64,000 nt of DNA, from NCBI GenBank assembly GCA_030374805.1, contig JARGSG010000004.1, positions 1,674,001 to 1,738,000 of the forward strand, in the 5' to 3' direction. Numbering within the stretch: the stretch's first letter is position 1; each line of letters begins with the position of its first letter. A program made the translations under genes and the position numbers. Source of the DNA: Gracilaria gracilis (Eukaryota > Rhodophyta > Florideophyceae > Gracilariales > Gracilariaceae). Of this stretch, positions 43,704 to 55,164 are shown one piece after another. Below the pieces are notes generated by a model. It saw nothing but the letters and a program-made list of their open reading frames with translations. It did not search any database and was not told the origin of the DNA.

Positions 43704-44969
43704 TCAGTTTCCCTGACCTTCCTCCTGCGGCGGCATCTCAGGCTCCTCGATAACGAGGGCTTTGGATCCTCGATGAGGGTTCACCACGCGAGTGGCGTTT
43801 GGACCAACAATCTGCGCAGCAGGGACAACCGGTGTTGCCGGGAAAGGGCGCGATTGAGAAATGACGTGTGAGAAGTCCGTCGTTGCGCGCATATATGATG
43901 CGACCGGGACGGCTCGCTTCTCTTCGAGAGTGAGTGCCTCATAACTGACCACTACCTTTGGAAATTCCCTCATCGAGGGGAGACACTGAGACGAAGTGTG
44001 CCCATGTGTATAGCACAAGTGGCAAATTAGCCTCGACGCTCCCTATTGCAGGTTATCATTCCGAACTTCGGCAAATCGAACCGCCTGGGTGTCTTTCCAT
44101 CAAGGCCGTTGATAACGGAGAACACCGTTCGAGTACGAAATTCGCCCCGCGGGGACATGAGTTCCGTGCGCATAGAAGAGTGGCTCTTCTTGTGCGGTCG
44201 CGAAAAAAGTATCCGTCGTGGACGTTAGGTCCGATGTAGGAACTGAGCCGATTTTGTCGTGAACCGAGTGCACCGTGTCGTATCCCTGTTGAGGGCGTTC
44301 ATTCGCGACAAGCGGAAAAGAAGGAGAAGGGGCCTCCAACACCAACGCCTTAGCAGATTTAGACCTCTCATCGGAGACACGTGCACGCAGTGCATTAACT
44401 TCCGCACGTGCGGCTTGGACCAGCTCAAGATAAGTTATATTGGGCTTATCTTCCCGACGATGGGCGATGAGTGTTTTGATGGCGGGATCGAGCCCGTCAA
44501 TTAACATTGCGCAACGTTCCCCAGCGGGGTAGACATTACCAGAGCAGTGGAAAGCCTTGTTAAGGCGCACCGAATAATCGGTTTCGACCTCTCCAGAGCG
44601 CTGTCGGGTATCTCTCAATGCGAGGATCGCGGACTGAATGGCAGCATTCATCGCATATGACCTCAAGAGGTGCAGGACGGCTTCTGGCCAGCACGTGACC
44701 AATCTTTCGGAGGCCCTAGATGGACCTCTTACAGAGTGAAATTGGTGTTCGGTCACTCCCCTTAAAACGTACGGCAGTGCCACGTATGATTGTCTTTCGT
44801 TCATTCCGAGTATATCGGCTTCCGCGACAAAGTGGGAGTGGAAATCCAACACCATAATCGGATCCTCTCCAGAAAAGTTCTGCTTCTTCAGCGAAGGTTG
44901 CACGCGCTTGATGCAATCTTTCACCTTGCCCGTTCCACTGGGTGTGCGATCTGGCGATGAATCCTCCAT
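43704..44969 (-). pseudogene. gag of element C
   Basis: Minus-strand Gag starting near MEDSSPDRTPSGTGKVKDCI, with FSGEDPIMVLDFHSHFVAEA, a helical core (WPEAVLHLLRSYAMN, EVETDYSVRLNKAFH, YLELVQAARAEV) and a final MCYTHGHTSSQC... segment with Cys and His (43.95-44.0 kb). Sister to the element B gag at protein level. Broken. Confidence 0.7.
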
Positions 44970-45159
44970 CCCATAGTATCGGTACGAAAGTAACTTTCGG
45001 ACATCCTATTAGCAGGTTTCAATTCCCGGAGTCCGGAGTTTCTTCTGCACTTAGTACGGGAGCGGATCACCTCGTGGTTGCCAGACGACCGCTTAGATCG
45101 CAAAGAGCGCCCACGACGACCATTCTCCTGCTCACTCTAAGGAGGGGGAGGAGTCTGTA

Positions 45160-45795
45160 TCTCAATCGCCTCCAACACCGAGTCCTTCGAATCAGTCACC
45201 TGTTAATACAGAGAAGACACGCATCCCGACGAGTTTCGACCGATTGAATCCAGTGAAGGAATTGGAAGCGCTCGACCTCAGACGTGTTCTGGAGACACAC
45301 CGCAAAAGACTGCGTGATATGCTTCGTGAATTCACCACAAAGTGGGATGGTTCTTTCGGAGAGATAAATACCACGGAACACCGGATTGATCTCCTTCCAA
45401 ACTCTCGGCCAGTAGCCGATCACCCGTACAGGGCAGGGCCCAAGGCCAGAGAAAAAGAGCAATTTCAGGTGAACAGGATGCTCCGTACAGGAGTTATTGA
45501 ACCGATACATTCGTCGTTGTTATCACCAGTGGTACTGGCTCCAAAACCGGATGCTTTCTGGCTCTTTTGAATCGACTATCGTCGTCTAAACGCAGTTACC
45601 GTCAAGGACGTGTACCCCATTCCACGTATGGATGAACACATCGATTTTCTCGAAAATGCTACCGTATTCGCGTCATGGGATGCTAATTGGGGATACTGGC
45701 AGCTGCCAGTGAGGAAGCAGTATCAGGACAAGACAGAGTTTGTCTTCCCTTCTGGCCTCTACCGTTTCAAACGGATGCGCTTTGCCCTGTGAACA
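45160..45795 (+). mobile_element. gypsy RT fragment, element D
   Basis: Plus-strand RT N-terminal part: NPVKELEALDLRRVL, HRIDLLPNSRPVADHPYRAG, MLRTGVIEPIHSSLLSPVVL, then YPIPRMDEHIDFLENATVFA and ANWGYWQLPV. It stops at 45795 just before the catalytic box. Orientation is opposite to element C, so it is a separate scrap of another gypsy family. Broken. Confidence 0.75.
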
Positions 45796-46725
45796 GTGGT
45801 TTGGTACTCTATTAGGCTTAGATTATGCCGCAATTAATTCCAAAAAAATTACTTTGCCTCAGAATATGGGCCAGCTGTGACCATTATGAAATAGAGAACT
45901 TTCCCGAAAATATACGTTATTACGAAATGTTGGCGAGTTTCAGTCACAATATAATTAATGGCCAGGTTGTGCTCCGAATATGGCTGGGAACGACAGGTTG
46001 AGGTCTTTTTCGGCATATAGGTGCTTTGCCGGAGGCACACTGCCCCAACCAAGGGCATTTTATGTCTTTAGGGCTTTACTGATGAGGCCACGTTTCGTCA
46101 CTTCTTGGCGGACTGCCTCCCAGCGGGCACTCATATTGCGCCATCAGATGCCCCATCACCACCTACAGTATGTATTGGTGATAGTGCTCACTGTGACCAT
46201 CTTCTGTGAAGCGTCTCGAACGGCCTTTCTTTGTTCGCCCATATATTGTGCATTCAATTACCTCTCTCTCACTCTCCCCCTTGCCACCACCTACTTTCTT
46301 CCCCAACTGAGTCCCGTCTCCGCTCCACTTGCTGCCCGTTCCGTTTCTTCTTTGCTCTGGCGTGTTCACTCGGATCTCATTCAGCGTTATCAACGGGGTT
46401 CGAGGTAAGTAGTACTGTCGCACACAGTACTTCCACTCCCCTTGTACGAGCTTCGTTCACTTGCATCTAGCGAAAATTCGTTCCACCCCGTGGAAGCATG
46501 CCACTCGATCCCCTGAGCCATACCTCTGGTATATATATTGGCCGTCAGTTGGCCGCAATGCACTATCGACACGACTTTCGTCGACTGGATTCAGTCGTTG
46601 CATACATTCATCATCTACCGACGGTAGTTTTTGTATCTTTATATCCGTTAATCGCGCTTTAATGTCGCCGTGTGTGTTTCTCCATCCAAAACAAAATCAT
46701 TTGAAACCCGCATAAAATCAAACAG
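45796..46725 (+). other. no gene recognised; upstream of the opine dehydrogenase relic
   Basis: 46240-46400 is pyrimidine-rich on the plus strand. No open frame resembles a protein family. Any first exon or promoter of the dehydrogenase would be here, but I cannot show one. Confidence 0.35.
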
Positions 46726-47703
46726 ATCTGTGCTGTGGGAGGCGGGAATGCCGCACAAATTCTTGGTGCGCTGCTGAGTTACGCTCAGCGCCACCGTTCA
46801 ACTGTGCGTGTGTCTGTGTTGGCCCCCGTTTGGGGATGAAACTGAACTTTTGTCCCAGAACGCTTCGAAGAATGGCGCAATTACTGTAGGGAATCCTGAC
46901 GGCTCCGTCACCAAGGGCATGCCTGATATTATCACTGATGATCCCAAGAAGACGCTGTTTGATACTCAAATATTTTTCTTGCCCCTCCCTACCTTCTCTA
47001 TCCCGCCAATGCTGGAGCTCATTGCACCTCATCTTGAGAGATGGTTTTGGTCGGCGCTTTGTCTGCTCAGGGAGGTTTTCAGTGGATCGTTGCTGATATA
47101 ATCGATACCAGCGAGCAAGGCAAGAACATCAAGATCGTTGGGAGTGACATATTGCCGTACAACTGTCGTACAAGTGAGAATGAAAAATATATCAAGGTGT
47201 TTGGATACAAAGAAGACCTTGCCTTGTCAGGTATTCCCAATAGGCCACCGCTGGCCAAGAACATGACTTCTACCATTTCAGAGGTGATTCCCAAGGTAAA
47301 TTTGTATACCGTTCTCAACGTTCTGGTGCTCACATTGGCCAAAATTAACCAGTGCATTCACCGTGCCAGAATGTAAATGTTGTTTTCGCAACGCACTGTG
47401 ATTGATCGCATCTCTCTGTTCCATGAGGAAATGGATGAGTTTTCAGCGAATTTGATTCATAGAGTATCATAGAAGACGTTATGCATCGCGCTTGCAATGA
47501 AGAGAAAATGAGAGCAGTTGGGAGAAACCATGGATTTGTCTCCTGTATTGTCCATTGCGGACTCAACGATGACGGTGTACGAGGTGCGAGATAAGTCGAC
47601 TTTGAAGAGAATCTTTCAAAGTTGTTCTGGCTTTGAGTGCATAAGCACACCCCTGAATAAAGGAGAGATCAAAGATGGTGTGCAAATGTACGAGGTGAAC
47701 TGA
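46726..47703 (+). pseudogene. opine (octopine/tauropine-type) dehydrogenase pseudogene
   Basis: Family role: NAD(P)H-dependent reductive condensation of pyruvate with an amino acid or taurine, regenerating NAD. Seen in order: Rossmann start ICAVGGGNAAQILGALLSYA (46726-46785, GxGNxA motif); FGDETELLSQ (46829-46858); a long middle to IAPHLE near 47040; VGALSAQGGFQWIVADIID and SDILPYNCRTSENEKYIKVFGYKEDLAL (47047-47224), a hallmark block; VNLYTVLNVLVLTLAKINQCIHRARM; LFHEEMDEFSANLIHRVS; and a final DSTMTVYEVRDKSTLKRIF. Breaks: frameshifts near 46825 and 47040, a TAA replacing the Tyr of the HPARMYG-like motif at 47374, whose Pro is Arg, and a TAG near 47470. The C-terminus is missing. It meets the PWWP gene tail to tail. 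Confidence 0.8.
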
Positions 47704-49762
47704 AAGTGTCGGTATTTTACCGAGGGCGTTCCGGTCCTGTGTGTTCTAGTCACTTTTACTTCTTTCTTGTCCTTCTTGGCCTCTGGCGTTGGCTTTTCCA
47801 CGCAGTTGCCTTCATCTTGTTTCCCGGACGATCCCTCCTCCTTCTCCTCAGATATTTTTCCATCCTTATCTGCGGACCGTGGCTCATCGCTCTTCTTCTT
47901 GGCCACCACGGGTTGCTTTTCTGTTGTCTGCCCCGGGTGCGGACCGTTCTCTGCCGGCGCTGTCTTCTTTTCTTCGCTCGCGTCCTTCACAACTTGAGAG
48001 TCCTTTTCCTTCTTCACCGCTTCCTTCGGCTCCATATTCACGTCCATTTTCTTCCCGTCATACGCCTGTCCTTCCTTAGCGTCCTTCTCGGCCGAGTCTT
48101 CAGAGCCTTCCTTCGCGCTCCCTTCCTTCGAGCTACCTTCCTTCTTGGCAGCGCTGTCCACCTCCATCTTATCCTGCGCTTTCGCTTCGCTCTTGACCTC
48201 GCTGTCTACGTCACCGTTACCCTTCCCATCCTTGGCACTATCATTCTTGGCACTGTCACCGTCCTTCTCCGCAGCGCCATTGCCATCGAGCCCTTGGAAC
48301 GCTTAGAGGTGTCACTTCTTTTTGACCTGTCTTCTTGAGAACCCGAAGGCGTACTCACGGCCCCATCTCCTTTCCCTCAGAGCTTGGTACTTGGTCCTTC
48401 GTCCTCTCTTTGTCCTTCACGCCAGGGTTGTTGTGCACGTACTCCACAATTTTCCTCTTCCACTCACGGTACAACGCGTTGCAGAAAGCTGATATGTTAG
48501 GCATATCTTTGTACCTCCTGCTCATTGTCTTGATGAGGTTTCCAGCTTGATGTTTACGCAAGTCGATGACGGCCACTCGATTAACAAGAATTCCACGCAG
48601 TAATTCGGCCAGTTTCTTCTGATGGTCTACCACTTTACCTTGCGCATCAGACACGCCATCCAGCAGAGAGCCGTAGTGCTGGCGGATTTTCTCCTGCTCT
48701 GCAGACAACTTTTGGCGCTTGTCGTGCACGTCGTTGGTGGCATCATCCAGCTTATCGAACAACTGCCTCATGGCAGAAACTCGGTGTTCAAACTCATCTG
48801 ACGAAAGCAGCTGGCCAGTGAATGGTTGCGGCATAGTCTCGATGGGTTCAGTGTCCTGCTGGACGGGTGCAAACGTGATGACGTTTCCGCTGGGGCGTAA
48901 ATCAGAAAGCGCTTTTTCCTTACGACGCAAGCTTGCAGTAAGCTTCTCAAGACTTGCTTTCATTTCTTCAATCCTGCTCTTGAGCGCGGTGACCTTTTTG
49001 GACTCTGATTGATAGAGCAGTTGGTTCTTGGTTCTCTAGGTGGTGCTCGGCGGACTTTGCGCGTTTGCGGGGGGACGGTGGCAGTTTTTGGGGTGGCAGT
49101 AGATTTGCGCTTCTTGCGCATGGGCTTAGTTTGGGCGGGGGTGCGTGGACTCTTCGCACTGATATTGGGGCGACGACGGCCTCGAGTTGAAAAGAAAGAC
49201 TTGCGGCTATGACGATGTCCATCGTCCGAACTTTCGGTGCCAAGGTCCATGGGATCCTTGTCGCGATGAACTTCGTCATTGTTGTCATCTTCCGGCTCAT
49301 CATCATCGCTTAATAGATCAAGCGAGCGACGCTTGTGGAGCATATCGGTGGGCGGTTCGGGCTTTGGTGGCAGCGTGGATCCACGGGGGATGATTTTATA
49401 CGCCCTAAGAGCAGCGATGATGGCGGAGGTCTGCCTGTTATACCAATCATGATTGGAACGCACACGCACATAGTCGAGTAGCAAGCGGTGGAAGAGAACT
49501 ATCGATCGGCACGAACCCAGCCGCCAGTGTCCTCCTCGGAGAAGGTACACCAAAACGCGAGGGTCTTTTGACGACCGCACGTCTCGCTCATGCAGACGTG
49601 CTGGCCGGAGCGCTGCTTTTAGTGGATCTCGTCGATGGTGGCGGGCCAGTAGGGGTAGGTGGAGTAGCGACACAAGACGAGGTCGCCGAGCTGGAAGGGG
49701 AGCCCGGAGTCGGGCGGGAGAACAGAGTCGTTGGACGACTGTTTCTTCTGCTTGGAAGGCAT
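47616..49762 (-). pseudogene. PWWP + TFIIS-N (LEDGF/HDGF-like) chromatin protein, broken or spliced
   Basis: ATG at 49762 opens MPSKQKKQSSNDSVLPPDSG, then a PWWP start LGDLVLCRYSTYPYWPATID (YWPA in place of PWWP) at 49620-49700. The same frame meets a TAA, then continues as FWCTFSEEDTGGWVRADR and meets a TAG. The next part (49480-48975) is in another frame: helical FHRLLLDYVRVRSNHDWYNRQTS, an acidic DDDEPEDDNND run and a basic NLS-rich tract. A third frame (49036-48355) holds a coiled coil and a TFIIS-N/IBD-type domain, LLRGILVNRVAVIDLRK ... ISAFCNALYREWKRKI (48393-48600). A Lys/Glu-rich tail (48290-47630) ends it. Such proteins tether partners to methylated nucleosomes. The breaks suggest a pseudogene; unseen introns are the alternative. 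Confidence 0.65.
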
Positions 49763-50403
49763 TGCGAGGTAGCGTACAATAAGCGAACAATAAGGAATGA
49801 AGCAGAAGCGGGTGCAGGAGAGAAAGGTTTTGGAGCGAAGGAGCGGGAAGAAAGGGGGACGGGAAGAAATGGGGGACGGGGAGAAGGGGGGGTGAGGGAG
49901 AAGGGGGGCTGAGCGGGGAGGAGAGGGGGAGAAAAAGCGGCGCGCGCGGTTTTGAGGAAAAATAATGGCGGCGGCGGGAGACAGCCGCGACACACACACA
50001 GGGGCGCCCTCGTTGCTGGTCGAGCTTTGAAACGCGCGCAGATCCGCGCGTCGAGAGCGCGCGCGCGCTTTATGTTGCTTGGCGCCAGTTGTTTGGTCGC
50101 TGTGCGACGTGTGATGCTGGCAACGTGTGTCAGCACCACTACAATTTGCTTTAGCGGTGGTTGCGCCTCGCGCGCGCAGACGTGCACCTTCGCCGCGCTC
50201 TGGTTCGGCGGGGAAGGCGGGGCCCCGTTGCGCAGCTCAGCTGCCGTCCGCACGCTGCGAGTCGCTGTCAGCGCCGCTGGTTGCCGTGTCGACGGCGCCG
50301 CGTCTCCTGCTTCCAGCATGCACTGCTGCTGCACGTAGCCCTCTCTGGCGGCCGCGGCTGCAAAACCGCCCTTTCTGCCTCCTCCTCTTCCGTTGCTGCA
50401 GTC
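49763..50403. promoter_or_regulatory. divergent, GC-rich intergenic region
   Basis: 640 bp between two divergent starts (49762 minus and 50404 plus). Rich in CpG (repeated GCGCGC near 50060-50075 and 50165-50175). Likely a shared bidirectional promoter. No TATA box is evident. Confidence 0.45.
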
Positions 50404-50916
50404 ATGGAGCAACGCGCGCTCTCGCAGCCGCCGCCCGGAACGTCCTACTCTATACAGGTGGCCGGACACCAGCTCATCCGACAGGCGCAGCCTTGCTCCA
50501 TTCTCAAGCCGTGGTCCGAGAAAGAGGAAGCCTTTCATCGCAATAATCACAGCGACCGCTTCCCGCCCCACCTGCATTGGTGGCGTTCTGCCACTCTCAT
50601 GTTCTATGGCGTGCAGCGCACTGCCGCAGATGCTCAAAAGTGGATCGAACTCGAGGATCTCAATTATGGTCTCCACAAACTGTGCGTCATGGAAATCAAG
50701 ATTGGCTTTCGACACTATGATGACGATGCACCTGATCAAAAGCGCAGGAAACAGATTCAGTTTACACTCATGACCACATCCTCCACCTGTGTCGTTCGCT
50801 TCGTCGGCACGCGTTCGTTCAAGCGCGCCTCCGATACTGCTTCTGACCAAGGCCATTTTGCTGTGCATGACAAGTGGCATGGCAAAGCTTTCAAACCAAA
50901 CGACCTATTGCCCTAA
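50404..50916 (+). CDS. conserved-looking orphan protein, 170 residues, intact
   Basis: Start MEQRALSQPPPGTSYSIQVA at 50404 is preferred to the longer frame from 50161, because the upstream part is Arg/Cys/Ala-rich and lies in the CpG-rich promoter region. The protein has no signal peptide or membrane segment. It contains CSILKPWSEKEEAFHRNNH, FPPHLHWWRSATLMFYGVQR, KWIELEDLNYGLHKLCVMEI and a final HGKAFKPNDLLP. The Trp and His content and regular pattern suggest a folded domain, but I recognise no family. One exon, normal stop, divergent from the PWWP gene. One of only three genes here that look whole. Confidence 0.6.
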   Translation: MEQRALSQPPPGTSYSIQVAGHQLIRQAQPCSILKPWSEKEEAFHRNNHSDRFPPHLHWWRSATLMFYGVQRTAADAQKWIELEDLNYGLHKLCVMEIKIGFRHYDDDAPDQKRRKQIQFTLMTTSSTCVVRFVGTRSFKRASDTASDQGHFAVHDKWHGKAFKPNDLLP

Positions 50917-52030
50917 AACCCTGAGCCCTTAAACTAAGACTCGCGCGCCGATTATGCGGTGTTGTATCTCCGTGAAAGGACGCGTGTGCTGGCCTACGAG
51001 GCCCTAAGCTGTGGCACTTCCGCTGTTCTGGATAGCTTGCTGGTCAACCATACTGCTAGTCAGATGAAGAATGCAAGAATTATGAATACTTTGAGGGCAC
51101 TACATGTGCCCGCGAAGAATATGGTATCGGAGGTACCTACTGTGTATGTGCGTATTGATGGTACGCGAGTCAGAAGGTCTTCGTGGCGTGTGTTCGGAGT
51201 AACGAAGGTTGTTAGAAAGCGAGAACGGGACGTTGAGTTTGCAAAGCACTCTCGCAGCTGGCGTTTTATGACTCCACCAAGCACTGGATGGGCAAGCAGC
51301 GATTTATCCGAAAGGCCGAGTCGCCTGTTAGCGCTTTGGCTACGGCGAAGCGTAAACCGCTCTCGTTTTCGCTCTCTTTTCCGCTCCCTTGTGGTTGACG
51401 GCTCTGGTTGTGGATGATAGAGGTACAAAGTGTCGACCGGTTGTGCAATGCAGTCGCCTATTCAGCGAGAAGGCTGAAACGTACAGATACGTGAAACGCA
51501 TGTTCTCTACGATTAATTCCATTGTGGAAAATGACCCCAAGTCGGACTCATGGACAGTGCTGTATCGGTTGGATACTGTGGTTATGATTCGCATAAAGAA
51601 GGATGGCGGAAGTCTGTAGTACAACTACTTCTCGTGTCGTAGATTGCTGGCGAAAGATGGGCATGATTTTGGATGATTCAGACGACGGAAGTGGTAAGGG
51701 CGACGCAAGTATCATGAGGGCGACGCAACGCAATCGCCATAAGCTTGTCGGAGCGAGTGAGTGCGGCGATGGGCCGTGGGAAACAAAGCGCTTGTTCTCC
51801 GTACCTGGAGGCGATTTACTGGTGGAAGGAAACACAACACGACTCCAGTTGACATTATTCGAGGACGAGGGCGCCAATGCTGGGTTCAATAAAATTGCTG
51901 ATACGAAATGTACGGTAAAGGATGTGGAACAACACGAGTTGGACACGAACTAGACGCGTAAGATGAGTGTGACGCCGTCACCAACGGCGTTGGTACGAGG
52001 GTATGAGCGATATGAAACTTGTCAAAACGC
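50917..52030 (+). other. unassigned, fragments of possible coding sequence
   Basis: Three overlapping plus-strand frames (50959-51417, 51389-51619, 51603-51953) have some protein-like content, such as NSIVENDPKSDSWTVLYRLDTVVMIRIKKDGG and RKMGMILDDSDDGSGKGDAS ... VEGNTTRLQLTLFEDEGAN. They could be a decayed gene downstream of 50916. No family recognised, and frame changes make any call weak. Confidence 0.3.
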
Positions 52031-52499
52031 TCAGTCCGCCGCCGCTGCTTCGAGTGCATTTAATACCTCATTAAGGCGATCATAATTTCCTTCTATTCCA
52101 TCCACATGAAGAACTGCCCTCCGTTTGTCTCCATGCAACCGACCATGGTTTTCAACCACAGCTCTATATCGTTCTGGTCCTGAAAATGAATGTTTCATCA
52201 TCTTTTAGCAATTTATTGCTTTGTGAACCACTCTATGCTGTGCGACAATTGGCACATATTTGCAGAGCTAGTACTAGGCTCATTAGCACCGGAACAATTA
52301 TGGAGAGGTCTTGCTTGCTTGCGAACTCCCGACAACATGACGGGTTTTCGTATGATGCGCTCTACATCCATGGCACCACATGTCGTTGGCACCAAATATC
52401 GTTGGCACCTCCCGAAATAGCCTTTTGTGCGCCTGTTTACGATCACGTCACCTTCAATGTGTGCTTCGATCAATCTCTTCATCAGAGGTCTCGGAGCCA
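52031..52499 (-). pseudogene. 3' part of an unknown minus-strand gene, cut by element A4
   Basis: Reads leftwards from the A4 insertion: PLMKRLIEAHIEGDVIVNRR, then YLVPTTCGAMDVERIIRKP, down to about 52213. A sequence ending TTTTCAG (a good 3' splice site) lies near 52183, followed by PERYRAVVENHGRLHGDKRR ... DRLNEVLNALEAAAAD and a stop at 52031. A short intron near 52180-52240 is therefore plausible. The 5' part should lie beyond A4 at 58024-58967. Family not recognised; it could be a host gene or the second gene of the nearby Tnp2-type transposon. Confidence 0.4.
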
Positions 52500-52504
52500 A
52501 AAAC

Positions 52505-53012
52505 TGTCGTACAAATACCGATAAGGTGTGCGGTCCGCCTGGTAGAGGGAGCGCGCGAGGGCTCAACCTCAAGGAGAAAAACACACAACCAATATGGTAG
52601 TAGGGCACCTGAATCCCGCAGGGGCAAACGGCGGGGCAACTAGTCTAGACCGTGTAGATGTACGGTAGTAGACGTCGACGCGCAGTAAAACCTGAATAGT
52701 AATAAAGTAGCAAGTGACCAAGATGGTATAGTTACTGCCCTAGTGGTGCCTGGCTTTACAATACCCGAGGGGGAAGGCGAGGTGCACCACAATATATACA
52801 AGGTGCACCGACGCCGATCTCCCATGCGGGCATGACGTCATCGGCTGTGCCCATGACCTACTGTCATGGGCCAGCAATGCTAAACTATCCTAGACTATAA
52901 ATTAGAAATTAGAAATTATAAAATACAGAATACCAATTGGGTACAGTGCAGCCAGCAAGAACCACCAGTAGGCCCACGTGGCACCAACTTATTGAGGTCT
53001 CATTGTACTACA
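52505..53012 (-). repeat. 3' LTR of element A4
   Basis: 508 bp, TGTCGTACA...TGTACTACA, preceded by AAAAC. About 98% identical to 57511-58018 by eye. Confidence 0.92.
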
Positions 53013-55160
53013 GACCCCCTTCTTACCCTGAGCCACGCCCTCGTGGCTCCTAGATCCTTTCACCAAGTCGGTGGCATCGTCGTACCAATTTGGTCCCTGT
53101 CGCAGCCTTTGTGCCATCTCGCGCCGTGCGTTGCGTCAGCTCTGCATCGCCGAACGCACTCTGTTCACCACCTTGGTCATCACCGACTGCGGCTCTATCC
53201 ATTCCCATTTGTGGTTTGGCCGCGACGCGCGCCCATTACATACCTCCAAGGTTATACTTTTTTGGCTGCACGGTTTAGACCCATTTACCGTGTCGGTATA
53301 CCCAGTGGGGGGGCGGGTTGCGCCTTCGAGCTCGTTTGGGCACTGTATCGTGAAGGATTTTGGCGCCCACTTGGTTGCGGCGTGTCTCTCTGTCCCTTCG
53401 AGGTTCGACTACCAACCCTTCGAGGCACTGCCGCTGACTCCATCGAGGTTGTTCCACCGTTCTCCCTTCTGGTTGCCTTCGCTTCCCCTTTGCGGTTTGT
53501 CTACGCGGCTCGCGCCACCGTGGCTTCTCGTCCGACCGACAAGGTTGAATCCGTTTATGGTGACCCCCGATCCTTATCTGAACCACATGGGTAGCCCTGG
53601 TACCAGCGTGCGTGCTCGCACCCGTAGCGATACACGGCGCTTCATTCAATACCCCTAAGGTGGATGGATGGCCGCTTCGGTTGGCGTCTGCAGTGTACTG
53701 CCACAAAGGGTTCCATTTTCATGTGCATCAAACCACCCTCGGTGTCAATCATCCATGACGAGCACGAAACCTTAACGTGGTCAAAATAGCGCGAAAACCA
53801 TCTAAGAACCATGTCCTTTCTGTCTTCAAAGAATACCACATAGGTCTCGATCAGTTTCGTACCTCATAAGGAAACGAACTTTCATGGTAAGCACAAAAAC
53901 TCGTTTCCTTCCAGACCATCCGAGGTATATTCATGTCCTTCCTGGTCTCACTCCCATCCCGTAATGGTCTACTTTCTCTCTCTATGGTTGCGGCGTCACC
54001 ATATAGGTCCTAGCATATGCCATTCGTTGGGCCTCCTTGCCCTTCGTTACCATCACCGTCGATTAGGTTGTTCCATAAAGGATCTCGATAGTACCATACA
54101 GGTTCATTACATGCTCTCTCTCTGATTTCCATAGCTTTGAAACACCTTCAAGGTTTCCATCGTACCATAAAGGGCTGCCCAGCATTAGTAACGTCTCCCG
54201 CGCAGTTCCATGCTCCACCTTTAAGGTTTATTCCAAACCGCTTCAGTCCCCATGGGTGTCGTTCGTTATTACCACGAAGGTTTGGTTCTTCACAGCCACT
54301 ATCCGGGTGACGCAATCCTCCGTCGTGTCTCTACTATCATAAACAGCTCAAACCAAATTGGTAGACCTTGCGATTGCACTTTTGTGCCCAGCGAGCGTCA
54401 CGTAGTACCAATTTGGTAGCCTGGGGTGGCGCGCGACGTCGCGCGAGTGTCAGCAATGTACCTGGATGGTTCTGCATGGCCTCTTGGCGCGCATACGCGC
54501 ACACGCTGCACCAGGCCCATGAGGTTACTTGCAAGGCGAATAAAAAAATTGCACGCCGAAATTACCCCACCAAACGGTATCAAAAACGCAGAAAAACCTT
54601 TTGGTCTGTATCTCGGGAACCAAGCGGTTTCAGAGGCTGAGAATGGCCGATTCGGGAGCGCGGCACGCCCAAAATACTTAGATTTTTTGAACATGCCAGT
54701 GCACGCTCCCTACAGACAATAGTGTAAACCGAACCGGTTACCCAGCGCGGCAGTCTGGCGATCTGGGGCGCGTCTCTCGCTTATCAAAAACCTTACTTTT
54801 TTGACTTTCAACACTTGGGTTTGAAGCCATGCGTGCGCGGCGCGTGCCATGAAGGTGCGCGCGCGTGCCCGCCGCGTGCCAGCTTTGGGGTCGCTACGAC
54901 GCTGACGCGCGAAGCGCATCCCTCGTCGAGCTTCGTTCGGTACGACGTCATCGCTAAACCTTCACGGTCTTTCGGCAAACCCTCTTGGTCTCTTCGATGC
55001 ACTCTGATTAACTTCTCCCACTTCGTGTTAGCTTCTTCATTAAAGTTATCCGGTTAGTTGTTGCAGTTAGCTTCAGTTACCATGTGGGTGCGATGCGCAG
55101 CTAATGAGGGAAAGTGCGAAAATAGCCTCCCCCCTCCCTAAGAGCTGTGCATCACCTCTA
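53013..55160 (-). other. 3' noncoding region of element A4
   Basis: Contains the polypurine tract at 53013-53030 and sequence shared with A2 (53013-53600 with 16124-16780). From 53.8 to 54.4 kb ACC-N5-GGT palindromes recur every 50-90 bp with AT-rich cores (ACCATATAGGT, ACCATACAGGT, ACCTTTAAGGT, ACCACGAAGGT, ACCAAATTGGT). A second A/G-rich minus-strand run lies at 55125-55145. The antisense ORF of A2 is not recognisable here. Open frames on the plus strand (52992-53594) look like by-products. Confidence 0.6.
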
Positions 55161-55164
55161 AGGT

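Larger units (their letters stand above)
31139..45130 (-). mobile_element. gypsy element C (chromovirus), split by element B
   Basis: A minus-oriented element of a second family, related to family A. From right to left: gag (43704-44969), protease region (43120-43640), RT (about 41600-42573), RNase H (41175-41575), integrase C-terminal part (40173-41170), chromodomain (38960-39337), antisense ORF and a minus-strand polypurine tract CTAAGGAGGGGGATA ending at 31745, then the 3' LTR (right edge 31744; left edge about 31139, uncertain). Element B occupies 33417-38433 within it. The 5' LTR is not seen. It is not whole and carries many breaks, so it is old, and older than B. Confidence 0.8.

Noticed and set aside
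52992-53594. A 200-residue plus-strand ORF in the A4 3' region
   Set aside because: It spans the LTR/polypurine-tract boundary, is not protein-like, and the homologous A2 stretch is open in a different frame.
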